A program made the position numbers and the translations under genes. Shown in pieces: positions 59,191 through 64,000 of a stretch of DNA of 64,000 bases; position 1 is the first letter of the stretch, and each line of letters opens with the position of its first letter. Below the pieces are notes generated by a model. That model was not told where the DNA came from, did not search any database, and was given only the letters and a program-made list of their open reading frames with translations. The stretch comes from Cricetomys ansorgei. Taxonomy: Eukaryota > Chordata > Mammalia > Rodentia > Nesomyidae. The stretch covers positions 48,064,501 to 48,128,500 of the forward strand of contig JAMJFZ010000107.1 in the NCBI GenBank assembly GCA_026225945.1. The letters are read 5' to 3'.

Positions 59191-59790
59191 GACATAAATT
59201 TAAAAGGCACAGTATCAAATGACATTGTGTCCTTTTAGAAAGTACAGATTTCCAAATAAAAAGCCCGGTGCCAAATATGGGATACTCCCTCTGAATTTTT
59301 GGTCAGGCATGTCATGGATACTTCCAATGTAGAGCAGGATGTTGACAATTGCTCTTAGTTACTATTTTAAAAACAGAAAGGTAAGACTCTATTGTTAAAG
59401 ATGCTTTGGTCATGGGATTAAAAGAAAATAAGTTGCTACTGACAAGAAAACTTCCTCCAACTGGCTAGCTTTAATAGTACTAGAAGGGGCTGTGTAGGCT
59501 GTTGTAGGTAAAGTGGCTGGAGGATAATCGGTAGTTTTACCCAGCTGTGAATCCTGTGAACTACAATACTGAACTGGCATGGCAAGATATGCCCATGGGT
59601 GCAATAGTGGCTTGATCACTGTGGGAGTAAACAGCCACTTCCTTTTTGGAGGTAAGGCCTGCCCCACAGGAAGAAGCACAGGCCTGGTACTGTAAATCTG
59701 GCCAAGAACCTGTGGTTGGGGAGCTCACAGGTCCCATGAGGAAATCAACCATCATTCTTTTGAATATTTGGCAGTATTATATAAAAAAGT
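59191..59790 (+). mobile_element. Rodent L1 3' UTR fragment, opposite orientation
   Basis: 'atactccctctgaatttttg', 'gtcaggcatgtcatggatac', 'ggcaagatatgcccatggg', 'cctggtactgtaaatctggc' and 'caagaacctgtggttgggg' are sense L1 3' UTR. In the L1 consensus this segment lies just upstream of the piece at 58161-59115, so the pair looks like one L1 with an inverted 5' part. Confidence 0.75.
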
Positions 59791-61479
59791 GCCATTTTTT
59801 CCTCTATTCTAAAAATTCAGACTATTGTTTTTCTGTTTTTAAAAAAAAAAAACATATAAGAATCTTACAGAGCAATTTTTGTTGTTGTGTAATCATATAA
59901 AGAAATGTATTCATGTCAAATCTGATGAATGATGCCATGGCTATGCTTCATTTACCAACTCTAATGATGCATATGAATATGCAGATTCTAGCTTCTTTAC
60001 TTTCAAAATTATGTGAAAATGCTGCATGTAGATGGCTGGGTAGACTCACATTTTTTTGTCTTTTATTATATTTTCTGAAGTTCAAGAGTACTATAGATTC
60101 ACTTTTGATACATATACTATTCTTTTTGGCTAACAGAACACATTCTTTCAAATGTCCAAGTCAATAATAGAATCATAAAGCAATCTGGGTATTTTTATTT
60201 TTGATTTTTTTAAATAATACAGTAAATACATCATATATTTATACATTTATAAAATACTTGTTTTTCTCTTGTGATCACTGCTAACTATAAATAAACTTTT
60301 CTGAATATTTTTGTCGCCACAAATGATTATGACTACTATATTTAGATTTATGGTCATTCTACATAGTGGTTACATTTATTTCTTTCCTATTTTGTGTGTA
60401 AAAATGAATGTTACACGGATGGTAGAGACTGAGTTATGATACTGATTAAAATCATATGACTTTAAAGCTGTTAGAATATTCAGAGAATATTCACAGACTC
60501 ATATAATTTCCACTCTATACTGAAATGAAAATGTTTGTTCACTGCTTTTACCTCTGACTGCTTTTATTTCTGCAGTGATAGCTAAAAAATGCTGCCTAAA
60601 GTATTCTGGCCCTGGTAGTACATAGATTTTATAGATAAGATTTCTACCTAAGTGTATTATTCTTATAGTATAAGCCATTGAACATCAGGCTAAACAAAAA
60701 CAGTATTTGAGAAAGTGTTTAATGCTTCCAAGAATTGAAGTAATGTCATAGGTTAAAGGCTGACTAAGAGATATTAGTTTAATAAGAAAGCTAGGGAAAA
60801 TAACTGTAAAATTTATTCATAGTTCTGAAGGTTGAGAAAAGGATACACCCCATCCCCCCAAAATAAAATCTAGTGAATGAGAACTTCAAGGTAAAGGCCA
60901 ATGATTTCAGGAGAGTAGTTCAAGGATCTCTAGTGATAACCTATTCAGATCCTATGAGGTTTGCAGACTGGATTCTAGGAATTACTCTGGTAACAGCTAC
61001 ATGCAGATGGAGAGGGAGATCCCTGTGGATTTTATGGGGACAACATTCATCATTTTTTGCTCTTGCTATACAGATAAGAAAACATTTTGGCAAGTTTTAG
61101 AAACATTTTACTTAGTGGTGCTAAGAAAGTTAATTTGAGTACTATGCTTTGATTGGCTGGCTCCTTTATGATCTTACCAAGGAACAAGATAAAGTAGCAT
61201 GATCATAAATGCATCCCCAATCTGAGCACCAAACAGGTAAGGACTTTTTCCTGGACTAACTCACTCCTTTTTGCTTGCCCTGATGTAAAAGAGTGGCATG
61301 CCTTTATTTCTCCCAGTGCCTCATCTCTCCTGGACTCTACTTATATATTTTCTCTTCTTCTTATCCTTGAAGTCACCATTTGAGGATAACAAAATATTAA
61401 AACATTTTCCAGTTTTATTTTCAGTTTTTGCTGCAAACATAAAAATACTACAAAAAATTCTTTTGTGATATAAATGTGA
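59791..61479. other. Unassigned AT-rich sequence
   Basis: No gene or named repeat in about 1.7 kb. Confidence 0.45.
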
Positions 61480-61627
61480 CGTGCCATCTAATGCTGCTAT
61501 ACTGACATGGTGCCTTCCATGATAGGCTGTGCCTTTAAATTGAGAGGCAAAAAAAAAAAATCCCTAAGTTAATTAACTTGCTTTGGTTAGATATTATAGC
61601 AGCAAAAGAAAAGTAACTGTTATAGAC
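61480..61627 (+). mobile_element. MT-like LTR 3' fragment
   Basis: 'atggtgccttccatgatagg', 'ctgtgcctttaaattgagag', an A12 run in place of the AATAAA region, 'aattaacttgctttggttag' and 'agcaaaagaaaagtaact' match the 3' half of an MT-type LTR. Confidence 0.7.
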
Positions 61628-63150
61628 AGGTAACTGGTGTAATTAAAATGCTACTTCAAGTGAAAACAAAAGTACCTATTACATGCCTGAATAGTCTGTA
61701 TACTATAGAAGCAATGAAAGCGTAAGAAAAGATAGTAAGGTGACTATGTATTACAAAAGGAGATTAAAACTTGTACTTGTTAAAATGTTTAATTTTTCTT
61801 GAACATATGGTTAGAGTTCTGTGCATAATGTTTTCATTAAAAATATAGCAAATATATATTTTTTATTTTTATGATTTATCAGTAATACACTGGGAAGCTT
61901 ATTAGATACATTTCTCTATGTTCACTGGATATTGAGGTTGGTTATAATGTTCTGTTGTCCAATTATTGCTGCTTTGCCTCACTACTGAGAAGCTGATGTT
62001 ATAATGTCACCATAAAATATACTGCATATTGAGAAAGGAGGAGCCAATGAAACACACACACTATCAATCTGGCACTCAGGTCTTACGTGTATCCAATTCT
62101 TTGTGTTACTGATCATTGTTAAATATGAACACATTTGGGATTTCAGTGAAGATAATTTTGTGATTCTCTTGGGTAAGATCAATTCTATAACTATAGCCTG
62201 GAAAGCTAGCTTTGGTCTGTAATGGGATCATGAGGGAAGAGTTCTAGGGACAGGTAGAAAGTACTGCAAACAAACCAACCACAGTAGCTTTGGAAATCTT
62301 TGAGAATGCATTAAAATGATAGGTGCAATGTTAAATATATATCTCAGATTAATCACATAAAAGTGTTGTTATATAATTAAATATACATTAATATAATACA
62401 ATATTTGATATATCCAAGACTTGCAATAGAATATCAACTGAAATTTTGCATTGTGTCTATTCTAGACACTGGTCTTTTTGAGGAATCCTGATGTCTGAAG
62501 AGATTGAGGGTGGGATTATTGTAAAAGAAAGTCATCACTGTGACTGTGGGTTTTGAATATGTTTCAAACATTATAGTCGATATTCTAAGACAAAATGTTT
62601 TAACCTTTTTTCCACACATGACTCTGTTACACCCAAGAAATCTTTACATGATTTCAGGGACACTGGTATATAAAACAGACATACAAATCAACATTTACTG
62701 CTCATAAATCACAAAGATACTTATTTCCAAATAATCCATTGGAGTAATTTTATTTTTATCATTTGTTAGAGATTAAAATAAAATTTCATTTTGAGACTGA
62801 TACTTATTTCCACATAAGTAATTTTGATTGAATATTTGATACTTCAGGACATAGTGCATCTCAAACATTTTCCAGAGTTGATTTATGTTTTGATTTCATA
62901 ATTGTCAGTTCTGACAATGCCACTTCACCTAAATTCTAAGTACAACATTATAAAATCATGTTTAGGGCCATTTCAGAAATTGCAAGAAATCCTGTCATAA
63001 TCCCAAGGCAAAGCATATTAAACTCAAGTCAGAAACTCAAAGAGTATTTTGAAGTTAGACATTCTAACAAAGTAAAACACAAAGTTGCACTTGTTAATTC
63101 CATGCTGATGAATGATGACAGAAAACTGTTAAGAGTCCATGACTTCCGTC
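61628..63150. other. Unassigned AT-rich sequence
   Basis: No gene or named repeat was identified. Confidence 0.45.
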
Positions 63151-64000
63151 ATTAAACCATTTTGATTCTGTAAGAGCAGAAGACTGTATGTCCAGCAAAG
63201 TCGCTTCAGTCCATAGCACGTGATGGTCTTCCATGAGAAGAGGTGCTTCATGGTGTGTTCACCGCATTATATGGCTTAACTGCCCTCCCGGTGGAAAGTG
63301 CAGTTGTGTATTCACAGCCAAGGCTACCGTGAAGTCACATGATGCAACTCGGCTGGTCATTGCCAGGAACACCTTGTATTCATTAGTTGTTTGATTTTGA
63401 ACTAATGGTCAGTCACTGTGTATTCAGAAATCTTTTACCGTTGTCAAACTTTTCAAGACCCTACATTCAGTTATATGATCCCTGTGTGGTAGGGACTGAG
63501 GGCTAATGAGCTGGGCACTAAAATACATTAGCTCCCCTTTACTGCAGTGCATTTTGCTTAAGGCAATGAAACTCACACAACACGCTATCTTAGCATTTTG
63601 TAATAAAATCTACCATTTTTATAAAAACTCACTTTCCAACTTAAACATACTGTGACAGTTCTTACCCATGATAGTATAAAACTTTTAGCCATCAGAGGGG
63701 CCTAGAATCAAACCAATCTTATTTTGCTAGTGGTCAGTCCACCTGCCAGTCTGATACATTTGAAGTATGAATGACCTGGAGTTTGGGGTTTGATGTTTCT
63801 ACTTTTCTGACAGGAGACTGAGTGCATCTCTTTGAGTATGTGAGCAAAACCTGTGTTCTCACTCAGCCACCCCCCTGCCCCTCAGCCTGATATCTGTATT
63901 TCGTAGGGTTCAGAAATTTAGAAATAAATCCTCAGCAGGCTTAGTTACCTCTAAACTCTGATTGTGAAGCCAGGAGAACTGAAGCACTATATAAACATTT
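63151..64000. other. Repeat-free block with more CpG than the flanks
   Basis: No SINE, LINE or LTR motif. Several CpGs and an E-box CACGTG (63217-63222) cluster in 63.2-63.4 kb. A CTCF-like 'ccatcagaggggcc' lies near 63689. No open frame of note. Possible conserved noncoding DNA, by inference only. Confidence 0.35.

Noticed and set aside
63685..63702. CTCF binding site
   Set aside because: The core has an extra G relative to the consensus. Too weak to call from sequence alone.

Overview
This is mammalian nuclear DNA, almost certainly from a muroid rodent (mouse, rat, hamster or vole group). The evidence is the repeat fauna: B1, B2/B3 and B4-type SINEs, MaLR-type (MT/ORR1-like) solo LTRs, rodent L1 3' UTRs, old mammal-wide L1M pieces, and many CA/GT, TA and GA microsatellites. 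No young mouse-specific element and no ID element typical of rat was recognised, so the species is left open. The sequence is AT-rich. I could support no intact protein-coding gene, tRNA, rRNA, snRNA or CRISPR array. Nearly all short open frames fall in repeats or low-complexity DNA. The window is best read as a gene-poor intergenic block or the inside of a very long intron.

Layout. 1-11 kb: mostly old unassigned sequence with B1/B4 SINEs, an antisense L1M piece (3.1-3.6 kb), a sense L1 tail (4.1-5.5 kb) and an MT-like LTR (10.8-11.1 kb). 11-25 kb: an L1 with an internal inversion (13.0-13.5 kb), B3 and B2 SINEs, two speculative exon-like segments, a large CA-rich array (19.6-20.0 kb) and more L1M. 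25.9-27.3 kb: a beta-2-microglobulin (B2m) processed pseudogene on the minus strand, cut near its 5' end by a 939-bp solo LTR. 28-45 kb: four more SINEs, two MaLR LTRs, an L1 with an inserted B1, and an L1 insertion beside an L1M. 45.8-48.9 kb: an old rodent dispersed repeat split by a second, better-preserved copy of the same LTR family (1,041 bp, perfect 6-bp target duplication GATCAT). 49.6-64 kb: L1 tails, GT arrays, three more MaLR LTRs or fragments, a diverged tandem array with a period near 47 bp (55.9-56.2 kb), an L1M reverse-transcriptase fragment, and a complex inverted L1 locus (58.2-59.8 kb). The last kilobase is free of recognisable repeats.

No set of genes works together here. 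The interest is in nested transposition. The B2m pseudogene and the old rodent repeat each serve as a reference that fixes the ends and target duplications of the two related LTRs. Those LTRs carry unusual U3 content: SINE-like tandem modules and a GAGTCAG-rich tract with AP-1 consensus sites. Family assignments come from recognition of consensus motifs by eye, without database searches, so subfamily names are mostly withheld and edges not marked by a target duplication are approximate.
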